Positions 15,895-24,468 of a DNA stretch of 49,735 nt are shown one piece after another (position 1 is the stretch's first letter; each line of letters begins with the position of its first letter). Below the pieces are notes generated by a model. The model worked only from the letters and a program-made list of their open reading frames with translations, ran no database searches and was not told the DNA's origin. The position numbers were made by a program, and so were the translations under genes. The stretch comes from Hymenobacter frigidus (GTDB lineage: Bacteria; Bacteroidota; Bacteroidia; Cytophagales; Hymenobacteraceae): contig NZ_BMGY01000035.1 of NCBI RefSeq assembly GCF_014640435.1, positions 1 through 49,735 on the forward strand, in the 5' to 3' direction.

Positions 15895-17205
15895 CTACCT
15901 GTCTACATTCGCATTAGCAGTTGGCGGCGCGGGGCCGTCCTGCTCAGGTATCGGTACCGATTGATACGCCGGCACGTCTTCCCGCTGCTTTTTGGCCCAC
16001 CCGTAATTGTGCTCGCTGGGCATCACGATGGGCACTTGCAGGCACATACTTTGCGTGGGCAGCACTTGGTACCAGTCGGCGATGAGCGGCTGGTACGCCG
16101 TACCCACGGGCCGGATGTTGCGGTCGAGGTCGTAGAGGCCCACGGGATTCATGCGGCCGTTGTTTTCGCGCAGGGCCGAGTCCCAATCCACCTGGTCGGT
16201 GAGGGAATACCAGGTGAAGCCGACGATGGGTACTCCATCGTTACGCACGCGCAGCACATTGGCCCATTCTTTATAGAGTTAGTTTACGGCCTCGTCGCGC
16301 CAAAGGCCTTCCCATAGGTTGGTCTCGGTGTGCATCACGGGCAAATGGTAGCGGTCGTAGTACTGCATAGTGATGGCGTGGTAGCCGAATATTTCGCCCG
16401 AGGCGCGGGTGCTGCCATCGGCGGCCACGCGGTGCTCGTTGGTTTTGTAGTAGTCGTTGCCCATGATGCAGTGGTGCTTCGGGTTGCCGTGCCGGAAGAA
16501 GTGATATTCGTCCCGCGTAATGCCATTGTCCAGCAGGTAGTCGTGCATTTCGGAGTTCACGCGCTGCCCGTAGTTTAGGTCCAACGACAAAAACCGCTTG
16601 GCATTCATTTGCTCGGCGGGCTTGATGGCGGCCGGATTTTCGGCGTGGTAGTATTCCGACGACTCACTCTGAATGAAGATGGCATCGGGGCGCACTTCCA
16701 GAATACCCTGCATGGCCAGCACGTTGGCCTTCATAAGGTGCTTGAGCGCCATCACAAAGACTTGGTCGCTGCTCAACTGCCCATTCCACCACCCGTAGAG
16801 GACCACGTACATTTCGTTGATGGGCGTGTAGAGCTGCACCCACGGAAAACGACGGGCAAAGACCTTGGCGTATTGCGCGAACAACGCCGGGAAATTGGGG
16901 TTCTGGAAGTTGCCAATCCAGTCGGGCACCCCAAAATGGCACAGGTTCACAATGGGCACGGTGTCGCGCCGCCGCAGGTCCCGGAACGTGGCAACGGCAA
17001 AAGCCTAATCGTACTTGCCCGGTCCCAAAAACGTGGTGTGAATGGGCGGCCCGTACCGCAGAAAGCGGATGCCCAGCTCCTGCACCAAGTCGAAATCCTT
17101 TTGCCAGCAGGTGTAATGACCACTCTTTTCCAGCTCATCCACGCGTTGCTTACCGTGTTGAATAGTTGGGTTACTGTTTTCGACGCCCGTGGCAAAAGGA
17201 ACTGA
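15895..17205 (-). pseudogene. GH1-like glycoside hydrolase, killed by two stop codons
   Basis: Read across stops, the minus strand gives about 435 residues: TGVENSNPTIQHGKQRVDEL, FDLVQELGIRFLRYGPP, then VPIVNLCHFGVPDWIGNF, LYTPINEMYVVLYGWW (acid/base Glu in TPINE), PVMHTETNLWEGL (nucleophile Glu), and GFTWYSLTDQVDWDSAL. These are the family-1 glycosidase signatures. A TAG at about 17008 follows GKYD, where the family has Trp, and a TAA at 16279 follows EAVN. The N-terminal start is unclear. No signal peptide was seen. The gene is not functional unless the stops are read through. The remaining sequence is well preserved, so inactivation may be recent. Confidence 0.75.
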
Positions 17206-17284
17206 AGGCCCATAAAGAGTGGCTAAGAAGTGAGCACAAGGGCAGCGTGCATACCGGGGTATTCTCAGGGCACGAAAAATTCGG

Positions 17285-17857
17285 CTACCCTGAACTACTT
17301 CCTGAAACGGATTTGGGAGCGGAGGGTCCTGCTTTCGGTGTCGTGAGATAGGAACTCAGGCTGTAAATCAACAGCGGAAGGACGGTAAACTGGAGAACCG
17401 GGGTAACGCCTACTCCAATGCCCGGAATAAGCGGCATACCATCGGTGTAAGCCCAATTTCCCGCGGCCAGATGAGCCATTTCGGAAACGACTGCTCCCGT
17501 ACCACCCACCACCATCAACCAAAAACCGCGCCTTGCGGTCAGGGGATGAGCCCACATACCGTTTCGGTAGACAAGCGCAAAACCAAAGTACAGCAACACC
17601 GCTAAGATGGCATCCGCCAGCGAGGCCAGGGCTAAAAATGTAACGTGTGCGAAGTCGTAGCCGCATCCCTTATACAGGGGACAGTGGCTTAACTCCCAGG
17701 CAAAATTCAACAGAAAAGCCAGAACAGTTACCCAGCTGATAAACCGTCGGAATAGGAATTTGTCAGCCGTGCGCTTGCGGAAGTAGGCATAGAGCCATGC
17801 CGCGCTGAGCAGCGCTATTGTTGGAGCTACGAACATCGCCGGGGTAAGGTTGGTCAT
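17285..17857 (-). CDS. Five-pass membrane protein, unknown function
   Basis: This 190-residue protein has five predicted membrane segments (IALLSAAWLYAYF, WVTVLAFLLNFAW, DAILAVLLYFGFALVY, GFWLMVVGGTGAVVSEM, VLQFTVLPLLIYSL). It carries short polar loops with ELSHCPLYKGCGYDFAH and SEMAHLAAGNWAYTDGMPLI. I do not recognise the family. The Cys and His residues near membrane edges would fit a metal or haem context but prove nothing. It is the last gene before the dead glycosidase and shares its strand with the copper-related genes upstream. The ATG at 17857 gives a normal first membrane helix. Confidence 0.7.
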   Translation of the reverse strand: MTNLTPAMFVAPTIALLSAAWLYAYFRKRTADKFLFRRFISWVTVLAFLLNFAWELSHCPLYKGCGYDFAHVTFLALASLADAILAVLLYFGFALVYRNGMWAHPLTARRGFWLMVVGGTGAVVSEMAHLAAGNWAYTDGMPLIPGIGVGVTPVLQFTVLPLLIYSLSSYLTTPKAGPSAPKSVSGSSSG

Positions 17858-17922
17858 CTCTTGTTGATGTATGCCAGGTAATTATCAATGATTTTGCCCG
17901 CCGGCATGACTCCGGTCGGATT

Positions 17923-18186
17923 TTAATGGTGCTTGTAGTATCCCACGCCTTTGAGGTCATTCCACGCCGTGGTTTGGTGGCGCTTGTTGCACTGCGCGAC
18001 CACGACCCCACCGCAGCACGCCTTCGTTTGTCCGTTGCCTTGCACGACCACCGCCTTGTCCACCATCTGAAAGTGCATCATGTAGTGGCTGAGCGGGGCC
18101 TGGCAAGGCAGGATTCGAAGGCTGGAGCTTTTGCGGCGAAGTTTCGTCATCGTCTTTCGCACTACAGCTAGAGCAGTTTTCAGCAA
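17923..18186 (-). CDS. Small Cys/Lys-rich protein, unknown
   Basis: The frame gives up to 87 residues; an ATG further in (MMHFQMVDKAVVVQGNG) would give about 50. The end reads KACCGGVVVAQCNKRHQTTA and DLKGVGYYKHH, with a Cys-Cys pair plus one more Cys and two final histidines. That could bind metal, consistent with the copper-related neighbours, but I recognise no family. The start is uncertain. Confidence 0.4.
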   Translation of the reverse strand: MLKTALAVVRKTMTKLRRKSSSLRILPCQAPLSHYMMHFQMVDKAVVVQGNGQTKACCGGVVVAQCNKRHQTTAWNDLKGVGYYKHH

Positions 18187-18208
18187 TTTTTCGTCCTCAA
18201 CCGGGTAT

Positions 18209-18403
18209 TCACTTTTCTATTCGGTAAAGCAGCAGGACGGCTACCCCCGGCAGCGTGAGCCCCGCCAGCAGCCACTTGAAGTCGGAAGCGAGCAGAAATT
18301 CACCGCCGTCATCCCGCCAATCGAGCATCTTCCGGCAGTAAGGGCAGGTGCAGCAAGAGGAAATAGCAATCGATGCTGAGCAAACGGAAGCCCCGAACGC
18401 CAA
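18209..18403 (-). CDS. Small CPYC-containing membrane protein, unknown
   Basis: This 64-residue frame has SCCTCPYCRKMLDW and one C-terminal membrane segment (WLLAGLTLPGVAVLLLYRIEK). The paired cysteines suggest metal or thiol chemistry. It lies between two secreted or membrane proteins on the same strand and close to the second oxidase. No family was recognised, and a chance frame cannot be excluded. Confidence 0.4.
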   Translation of the reverse strand: MAFGASVCSASIAISSCCTCPYCRKMLDWRDDGGEFLLASDFKWLLAGLTLPGVAVLLLYRIEK

Positions 18404-18454
18404 AGCTTTGGAGTACAGGGGTACCGTTTCATGTGGGCTGTTGGAAGAGTGCCC

Positions 18455-19045
18455 TCAGTGCGAAACAGTGGCAGCCTGGCTCTGCCGGAGCAGCCAGTTG
18501 AGTTTGGTCATGTGGTGCATGGCATCGTAGGCGGTCAGGTCCCCATTCTGAATTTGGGCGTCCAGCAGGTCGTGGAAGCGGTGGTTGTTGGGGAAGGCTT
18601 TTTTGGCCGCAAGCAGCGTCAGGGGCTGAATGGGCGCGGCGGCCGTGGTGCTGAAAAACAGGTGCACGTAGCCAGGATTCTTGCCCACGGCGGGCTGTTC
18701 CACTTTGTAGAGTAGTATCGCTTTGCCAGGGTTCAGGATGGGATAGTGCTGGTTGCCGGAGGCGAATCGGTACTCGACCCCGTCGCAGTCGCGGTAGCCG
18801 AAGAGGCTGTCCTTGGCCACTTGGTAGGGCTTGCCCCCGTGAATTACCGTCAGGTAAGGCTTGCCGTTGAATTCGTGGAAGCGCAACTTGTGGGTTGCTG
18901 TTTTGCAGTCCACCGCCAGCGTGAGGCGGTGGTTGCGGAAGTCTTCAACCGAGCGGTGTAGCCCACTGCCGAATGATGGGGACTGGCCCCGACCCGTAGT
19001 AATTAGGGCAAAAAAGCCCAATAGAGCCATCAGAACCGTTTTCAT
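18455..19045 (-). CDS. Secreted protein of unknown function
   Basis: The 196 residues begin with a clear signal peptide (MALLGFFALITTGRGQ). The mature part contains FHEFNGKPYLTVIHGGKPYQ, YRDCDGVEYRFASGNQHYPI and a helical end (DAQIQNGDLTAYDAMHHMTK then LNWLLRQSQ). I cannot name the family. It follows the second oxidase-barrel gene by 63 bases on the same strand, so it is probably in its operon, a position equivalent to DUF2141 in the first operon. A role in the periplasmic copper response is only suggested by context. Confidence 0.65.
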   Translation of the reverse strand: MKTVLMALLGFFALITTGRGQSPSFGSGLHRSVEDFRNHRLTLAVDCKTATHKLRFHEFNGKPYLTVIHGGKPYQVAKDSLFGYRDCDGVEYRFASGNQHYPILNPGKAILLYKVEQPAVGKNPGYVHLFFSTTAAAPIQPLTLLAAKKAFPNNHRFHDLLDAQIQNGDLTAYDAMHHMTKLNWLLRQSQAATVSH

Positions 19046-19108
19046 GATGATTGGGAAAGGTTAGTTAATCGTTCGGCTACATCGGCGGTACTCCACCCGC
19101 ATCAAGGC

Positions 19109-21463
19109 TTAGTAGTGAAACGTGAGGCCGGCGCCCCATTTGTAGTCACTGTCGTAGTTAGTGCTCAGGGATAGGCACTTGCGCACCATATAGCGAAACC
19201 CCACCGTGTATTCCTTGTCGGTATTGACTCTTAAATCAGCGAAGACATTGTTGCTTAGCGGCAGGTCGCGGCGTTCCAGCTGCAGGCGCAGCTTGCCCGT
19301 GTTGTCGACGCGCCATTCCGAGCGCACCAGCAGGGGCAGCAGGTAGTACACGCCGGCATCCACCACGCGGCGGTTGTTTTTCGTGTTCGTTTCGCTTTCG
19401 GTCCGCAGGGTCTTGTTGTTGCGGGAATCGAAGCCGACGTAAGCGGCCAGAAACTGCCGCTTGTCGAGGTAGCGCAATAGATGGGTTTCGGTTTCGTAGT
19501 CGCCCCGGTAATTAAACCGGCCCTCAAATTCCAGGGCGTTCTTGTTGTTGGAGACGTTGGCTTCCAGAAAAGTAGCCTGCGAGTGCACCGAGAAGTCCAG
19601 CCACGGGTAGCGGGCGTTGTCGCCGGCCTTTACCACTTTGTACCCGGTTTTGGCAAACTCATTTTGCGGGCTGCCCTCGTAGCTGATGACGCGGCCCATG
19701 CCGGCGGCCATGTGGTAGAGGGTATGGCAGTGGAAAAACCAGTCCTGCTCGGCGTTGGCCGCAAACTCAATGGTGACGACGCTCATCGACGGGATATCAA
19801 ACGTGTTTTTCATCGGCGAGTAGGCGCCTTGGGCGTTCACCAGGCGAAACACATGCCCGTGCAGGTGCAGCGGGTGGCGCATCATGGTCAGGTTTTGCAG
19901 CACCATGCGCACGTTCTCGCCCTTGCGGATGGGAATGGCATCGGCCACGGACAAGGTCTTGTTATCGAACGACCAGATGTAGCGCAGCATGTTGCCGGTC
20001 AGCGTGAGCTTGATTTCCCGCCACTTGTGGGTCGAATCCAGCGTAGTAGGGCGCGGCGCGCGGAGCCGGTTGTAGTTAAACTCACCGGCCATGCCGCCCA
20101 TGTCCATCCCGATGCCCTGGTCCTGCAGGCTGCCCATGCTCAGGCCGTTTCGTTCCTGCCGGTTCATCGGCCGGTCGCGGGGGGTGGGCACGGGCGCGGC
20201 CGGTTCGGGGCTGTTTTGCATCTTCATGCCCTTCATGTCGCCAGCGTTTGGCGCAGCCTGGCCCTTCTTGGCCGTGCTCATCTGGCCGGCCCCGTCGGCG
20301 CTCAGGCCGGTCATCGGGCCCATTTGGTTCATCTCGCGCGTCAGCTGGAAGTAGTCGAGCTTGGGCAGGTCGGGGGCCTTCATGGCCTCGCCGCTGCCAA
20401 AGTAGGCGGAGGTATAGCCCGTCACATCCGAGGACGTGGCCCGCAGCTCGGCCGCGCCAATGGGGGGCACGGTGATGAGTAAATCATAGGTTTCGGCGGT
20501 GGCGATTTCCAGCTTGGTGACCGGAAAGGGCACCACGTCGTTGCCGTCGGCGGCGACGACCTGCAGGGGGCCGCCGGCGTACTGAAGGTGGAAATACGAC
20601 GAGGTGCCGCCGTTGATGACGCGCAGACGAACGACTTCGCCGGGCTGCGCATCCTTGAAATAGGCCTGTTCCTGGCCGTTTACCAGGAATTTGTTGTAGA
20701 ACACATCCGACACGTCCATGGCCGGCATCCGGCCCCACTCCTGCTTCACCTTATCCTTGAAGTAGCCAGCCGCCAGGGCCTCGCCGTAGCTCTGGGTCGC
20801 GCCTTTTTTCACGGCGTACCACTCGCCGGCCCGCTTGAGGTAGCGCAGCACCTCGGCGGGCCGCTCGTCGGTCCAGTCGGAGAGCAGCAGCACGTACTCC
20901 CGCATCGCGGGCTTGCTTTCTTTGGGCTGAATCACGAACGAGCCGTACATCCCTAGTTGCTCCTCCAGGCCGTGGGCGTGGTACCAGTAGGTGCCGTGCT
21001 GCACGAGCGGAAAGGTGAACGTGTGCGTGGTGCCGGGCAGAATGGGGGCCGTGTTCAGGTAGGGCACCCCATCCTGGGCGTTGGGCAGAATCAAGCCATG
21101 CCAGTGCATGGACGTGGCCCCCTTCAGCCGGTTGTGCACCCGCACCACGGCCGTGTCGCCCTCGGTGAAGCGCAGCGTGGGGCCCGGCAGCCGGCCGTTG
21201 ATGACCACGGCCGAACGAATTTTGCCGGTGAAATTGACCAGCGAGTCCATTACGTACAAATCGTACTCCACGCGCTTGCCGACCTGAGCCGGCCGGGCAC
21301 CGGTGGTCGCGCCGGCCGGGGCGGCTTTGGGCGCGGGGACCGTCCGGGGCGGCTGGGGTGCCGCGCTGGCGGGCATCTGCATGCCGGGCATGGTTTGGGC
21401 CACAGCCGGCAAGAAGGCCGGCAGCAAAACCAGCAGCGGGAATAAGACAGTTGATAGTTTCAT
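19109..21463 (-). CDS. Multicopper oxidase fused to a CopB-like barrel (copy 2)
   Basis: This 784-residue paralogue of the gene at 7884-10352 has the same plan: signal peptide (STVLFPLLVLLPAFLPAVAQ), a short Met-rich start (TMPGMQMPA), HWHG at 120-123, WYHAH, HPLHLHGHVF, HCHTLYHMAAGM (T1 Cys, His, Met), and a C-terminal strand-rich region ending WGAGLTFHY. The Met-rich insert between domains 2 and 3 is shorter than in copy 1 (MTGLSADGAGQM, GMKMQNSPE, GIGMDMGGM). Long stretches are near-identical to copy 1 (for example YETETHLL and LERRDLPLSNNVF), pointing to duplication followed by divergence of the Met-rich part and the N-terminus. The ATG at 21463 directly precedes the signal peptide; the longer open frame upstream was rejected. 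It is probably followed in the operon by the secreted 196-residue protein. Confidence 0.9.
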   Translation of the reverse strand: MKLSTVLFPLLVLLPAFLPAVAQTMPGMQMPASAAPQPPRTVPAPKAAPAGATTGARPAQVGKRVEYDLYVMDSLVNFTGKIRSAVVINGRLPGPTLRFTEGDTAVVRVHNRLKGATSMHWHGLILPNAQDGVPYLNTAPILPGTTHTFTFPLVQHGTYWYHAHGLEEQLGMYGSFVIQPKESKPAMREYVLLLSDWTDERPAEVLRYLKRAGEWYAVKKGATQSYGEALAAGYFKDKVKQEWGRMPAMDVSDVFYNKFLVNGQEQAYFKDAQPGEVVRLRVINGGTSSYFHLQYAGGPLQVVAADGNDVVPFPVTKLEIATAETYDLLITVPPIGAAELRATSSDVTGYTSAYFGSGEAMKAPDLPKLDYFQLTREMNQMGPMTGLSADGAGQMSTAKKGQAAPNAGDMKGMKMQNSPEPAAPVPTPRDRPMNRQERNGLSMGSLQDQGIGMDMGGMAGEFNYNRLRAPRPTTLDSTHKWREIKLTLTGNMLRYIWSFDNKTLSVADAIPIRKGENVRMVLQNLTMMRHPLHLHGHVFRLVNAQGAYSPMKNTFDIPSMSVVTIEFAANAEQDWFFHCHTLYHMAAGMGRVISYEGSPQNEFAKTGYKVVKAGDNARYPWLDFSVHSQATFLEANVSNNKNALEFEGRFNYRGDYETETHLLRYLDKRQFLAAYVGFDSRNNKTLRTESETNTKNNRRVVDAGVYYLLPLLVRSEWRVDNTGKLRLQLERRDLPLSNNVFADLRVNTDKEYTVGFRYMVRKCLSLSTNYDSDYKWGAGLTFHY

Positions 21464-21560
21464 TCGGGGGGCAGCGGCTGAAATCGGCCGGCTATGGAAG
21501 GGGCGCCAAGCGGTGCAGCACGATGCGGTGCTAAGCGGATAAAAAAGAAAAAAGCGTCTT

Positions 21561-22190
21561 TCAGGGCCGAGCCACGACCACGTGGCCCCACGCATTGAGG
21601 TAGTTGTAGGGGAAGGGAAAGCGCTCAAAAACGACATCCGGGAACCCGGCTTGTTGAAAGGCAGCGCGCAACTCCGTTTTCCCGTACAGCTGGGCGTGCC
21701 ACCATTTCGTAATAAAGGGCACCATCAGGGCGTTCTGGCGGGAAACGAAGACGACCAGCGTGCCCGCCGCTTTGGGCAGGTATTCGAGCATGGCCGCGGA
21801 AACAATCAGGTCGTAGTCCTGCCACGCGACAAGCAAGGTATCCAGGTGCCGGACATCCGCCACCGCGAGTTCGACCCCGGCAATGGCTGCCCGCTGCGAG
21901 GCTTGCCGGAACCGGCTCAACATGCTTGTGGGTCAAATCAAACGCATCGACGTGAGCGGGCTGCCAGCCGCGCTTGGCCAAAGCCGCGTGCAGGGCCAGC
22001 GTGGCGGCCCCGGTGCCGCAGCCCGCGTCGAGCATTTTCAGGGCGGGCCGCCGAAAAGAGGCGTTGGCAAAAAAACGCGCCAGTCCCTGCGGGTAGCGCA
22101 GCAGCCCAATCATGGCCCCGTACAGGTCCGGAAAGGCCGCGGGCCGGCGGTGCCGAGGGCGTTATAGTGCGGTTGGACACGGGCCAAGGC
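21561..22190 (-). pseudogene. Class I SAM-dependent methyltransferase, frameshifted
   Basis: On the minus strand one frame reads ALGTAGPRPFPDLYGAMIGL, then MLDAGCGTGAATLALHAALA (SAM-binding motif I) and HVDAFDLTHK. Near 21925 the frame changes by one base, after which another frame continues MLSRFRQASQRAAIAGVELA, VADVRHLDTLLVAWQDYDLI and ends FPYNYLNAWGHVVVARP. Together the parts form a normal small methyltransferase. The start is not clear because the matching frame has no good ATG near 22190. The target is unknown. A single-base sequencing error at 21925 is possible; if so, the gene may be intact. Confidence 0.75.
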
Positions 22191-22327
22191 TGTAAGAGGG
22201 CAGTTCCCTATCCAGGTGAGGAGAAGCAACAAGCGGGGGCGTTGTGGGAATCAGCCAGTCAGAAAAGGCGAGGCGCCGCACCAGTCCAACGAAGACCAAT
22301 GCAGCGCCCCGTCCGCTGGTACCGGGC

Positions 22328-22681
22328 TTACATTTTCATCGCTCCCATCTTGCCGCTCTTCTTCATGGCGTCCATGGTGGTCATTTTGCCATTCATCATC
22401 ATGCACTGGCCATTGGTCATGGTCATCTTGGTGCCGTCCTTCTTCATGCAGGTGCCGTCGGTCATGCACATGGTGCCGTCGCTCATGGTCATGTTCTCAG
22501 TCATGGGCATCATTTTGCCGCCCTTCATCATCATCATTTTGCCGTCTTTCATCATGCAATAGTCTTTGGACATCTTGCCCATGGACTTGGCGGTTTTGGT
22601 TTTCGGAGCCGTTTGGGCAGTGGCGACGGTGGTGAGCCCGGTGACGAGCAGGGCGGAAAGGAGGTAGGCGAACTTGTTCAT
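22328..22681 (-). CDS. DUF6799 Met-rich periplasmic protein
   Basis: A 117-residue protein with a signal peptide (LLSALLVTGLTTVATAQ) followed by short repeats of the type GKMMMMKGGKMMPMTENMT, GTMCMTDGTCMKKDG and GQCMMMNGKMTTMD. About one residue in four of the mature part is Met, with several Cys. This fits the DUF6799 repeat proteins of Bacteroidota. Such Met/Cys spacing can bind Cu(I); that role is inferred from composition and from the HMA, Csp and oxidase genes around it. The ATG at 22681 is followed directly by the signal peptide. Confidence 0.85.
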   Translation of the reverse strand: MNKFAYLLSALLVTGLTTVATAQTAPKTKTAKSMGKMSKDYCMMKDGKMMMMKGGKMMPMTENMTMSDGTMCMTDGTCMKKDGTKMTMTNGQCMMMNGKMTTMDAMKKSGKMGAMKM

Positions 22682-23058
22682 GGTTTGAAAAGAAAAATGT
22701 GGTTGATAAGCGCTAAAATGAGTGACCTCTCCGCAAGTGCTTCAGCCAGTTGGGTCAGAGGAAGCAAAAAGAGTAATGCAAAATTCGGCCTTGCCACCCC
22801 CCGCTGACATGACAATAACAGGCTCCGTCAATGACATTAATCACCTAACGTGCTCATTATGAATATGGATTCACACGATTAGACCTACTTGCTTGTTGAA
22901 TTACCAGGGGTTACGAAGCCTGGTAATAGCAGCGGCAGCTCCCGCTTGCGTTGCCCCCGGTGTGGGCCAGCATGTTACCAGCTATGTCGTTCACCTTATG
23001 GGCCAGAAACAAAAACGCCCGGCAAAGCCAGGCGTTTTAATGGGGGAAGCGCGGACGC
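22682..23058. other. Intergenic region between DUF6799 and HMA genes
   Basis: No gene recognised. It holds the leader and promoter of the DUF6799 gene (minus strand), without an evident TAnnTTTG box, and the terminator of the HMA gene at 23011-23039. Confidence 0.5.
23011..23039. terminator. Terminator hairpin after the HMA gene
   Basis: AAAACGCCCGGC, loop AAA, GCCAGGCGTTTT: a 12-bp stem with one mismatch flanked by A and T runs, 20 bases after the HMA stop on the minus strand. Confidence 0.75.
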
Positions 23059-23268
23059 TTAGGCCGCCTGAATCTTAAAGCCCGCGTTTTCGACGGCCTG
23101 CACTACTTGCTCGGCCGTGACCTTGTCGGAGGTGACAGTGAGTATTTTGTCGGAGTTGGCCGTATCCACCTGCCAGTTGCCGGCGCCGGCCTGCTGGTTG
23201 AGCGTGGGCGTAACGGCCTTGAGGCAACCACCGCAATTGATGTTGGTTTTAAACTGAAGGGTTTTCAT
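23059..23268 (-). CDS. Heavy-metal-associated (HMA) metallochaperone, CopZ-like
   Basis: This is a 69-residue ferredoxin-like HMA domain. The metal site is shifted to NCGGC (Cys12, Cys15), replacing the usual MxCxxC with N-I-N-C-G-G-C. The end reads VTAEQVVQAVENAGFKIQ, the typical last helix and strand. It carries Cu(I) in the cytoplasm in known relatives. Upstream (minus strand) at 23326-23335 lies the perfect palindrome GTACCGGTAC, 58 bases before the start, which may be an operator for a copper-responsive regulator; this is inference. It is a single-gene unit with its own terminator. Confidence 0.9.
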   Translation of the reverse strand: MKTLQFKTNINCGGCLKAVTPTLNQQAGAGNWQVDTANSDKILTVTSDKVTAEQVVQAVENAGFKIQAA

Positions 23269-23395
23269 GAGAGCCAGAATTAGGGTAGGCCGAGCGGGTC
23301 GGTTTCAGGTGGATAACGCCAAAAAGTACCGGTACGTGCATTGAAAGGGGTACAGAATTGCGCTACCAGCTTACATGATTTGCACACTCCTGAAA

Positions 23396-23438
23396 CACAA
23401 AAAAGCCAGCTCGCATGACGCAAGCTGGCTTTTTTGTG
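23396..23438. terminator. Terminator hairpin after the Csp gene
   Basis: Perfect 16-bp arms, CACAAAAAAGCCAGCT at 23396-23411 and AGCTGGCTTTTTTGTG at 23423-23438, separated by 11 bases. A/T runs at the base allow it to work in both directions; it lies just after the Csp stop on the minus strand. Confidence 0.85.
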
Positions 23439-23447
23439 CTGAATTGT

Positions 23448-23789
23448 TTAAGCAGCCGTGCTCATGCCCTGACGGCAGGCCTGCTCGCACCGACGACAGG
23501 CTTCGGCGCACTCCTTACAATGCGCGAAGTGGGCACCGTGCTTTTCGCACTCGTCGCCGCAGGCCTTGCAGATTTCGGCGCACTCCTTCAGCAGGTGGGC
23601 AGCGTGCTCCGAGCCGCGGGCCACGAAGCGGGCGGTCAGGGCGCAGATGTCGGCGCAGTCGCGGTCGAGCTGAATACAGCGGGCCATCATTTTTACGTCC
23701 TGCTCACTGAGGCAGGCGGTGGCGCAATGCTCGCACGAGGCGATGCAGGCATTGAGGGCGTCAAGCAATGATTGGTTTTGAGCGTGCAT
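23448..23789 (-). CDS. Four-helix-bundle copper-storage protein (Csp/DUF326 type)
   Basis: The 113 residues contain 16 cysteines placed along helices in CxxxC and CxxC steps (NACIASCEHCATACLS, RDCADICALTARF, KECAEICKACGDECEKHG, HCKECAEACRRCEQAC). This is the pattern of Csp proteins, which store many Cu(I) ions inside a Cys-lined four-helix bundle. No signal or Tat peptide is present, so it would be the cytosolic (Csp3-like) kind. The ATG at 23789 (MHAQNQSLLDAL) starts the first helix; a longer start upstream adds no helix. The AraC-type gene ends 29 bases inside this start on the same strand. Confidence 0.9.
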   Translation of the reverse strand: MHAQNQSLLDALNACIASCEHCATACLSEQDVKMMARCIQLDRDCADICALTARFVARGSEHAAHLLKECAEICKACGDECEKHGAHFAHCKECAEACRRCEQACRQGMSTAA

Positions 23790-24333
23790 GGGAAAGAGGA
23801 TTAGGTGGATGATGGTATGTGATGGGTTTACTCCCATTAGCCGGCCTTGTTATGCACGATTGCCAACCACTCCCTGTATAATTCACACGATTACCAAAAT
23901 CATTATATTCTTCAGCGCTGAGCTGACTTACCACAGTTGCCAAGCATTGCCGTCGGTATTCGGTGGGCGAAGTGCCCGTTTCGCGCTGGAACTGCCGCGA
24001 CAAGTGCCCCAGGTTGCTGTAGCCCAACTCCCGCGCCACGCGGCCCACGGGCAACGTCCCCTCGCGCAGCAGGCACTGGGCCGCTTCCACGCGCTGCCGG
24101 ATGATGAAATGCTCCAGGCTAAGGCCTTCGGTGGCGGAAAACACGTCGCTCAGGTAGGCAAACCGCCGCTGCAGTTGCTCGCTAAGCTGCCGCGAAAAGT
24201 GGCCGCTGCGCAGCACCGCCGGCTCGGTGGCCAGCAGGTGGGCGATGATTTCCTTGATTTGGGCCACCAACCGCTGCTGCGGCTCGACCTTTTCTTGAAC
24301 GCAGCTCCATAACTTGCGGCCCCGCGGGTGCAA
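23761..24333 (-). CDS. AraC-family regulator, N-terminal domain lost and C-terminus extended
   Basis: The 190-residue frame contains an AraC DNA-binding domain (FSATEGLSLEHFIIRQRVEA, then GRVARELGYSNLGHLSRQFQ and RETGTSPTEYRRQC). Related Bacteroidota regulators near copper genes have an HMA-like metal-sensing domain of about 70 residues before this. Here it is replaced by a short unrelated start (MHPRGRKLWSCVQEK), so the 5' end appears truncated near 24300. At the other end the domain should stop near SQLSAEE (about 23930), but the frame runs another 56 residues into the Csp gene, so the natural stop was probably lost. Location suggests control of the Csp gene, but the protein may no longer sense metal. 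Confidence 0.7.
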   Translation of the reverse strand: MHPRGRKLWSCVQEKVEPQQRLVAQIKEIIAHLLATEPAVLRSGHFSRQLSEQLQRRFAYLSDVFSATEGLSLEHFIIRQRVEAAQCLLREGTLPVGRVARELGYSNLGHLSRQFQRETGTSPTEYRRQCLATVVSQLSAEEYNDFGNRVNYTGSGWQSCITRPANGSKPITYHHPPNPLSHARSKPIIA

Positions 24334-24468
24334 TCGTCGTCTGTCAACCCACGGGTATCCCGTCTTCCCCTCCCCTTTTTGAACCCGCCCACCCGGTTCA
24401 GACCCCTGCCGCGACCACCCGGGCCGAAACCCGGAACAGACGACTCCGAAAGGCCCGCCGACCGCCCC

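Noticed and set aside
22180..22560. Plus-strand His/Ser-rich proteins opposite the DUF6799 gene
   Set aside because: They are the complement of Met codons (CAT) and have no independent support.
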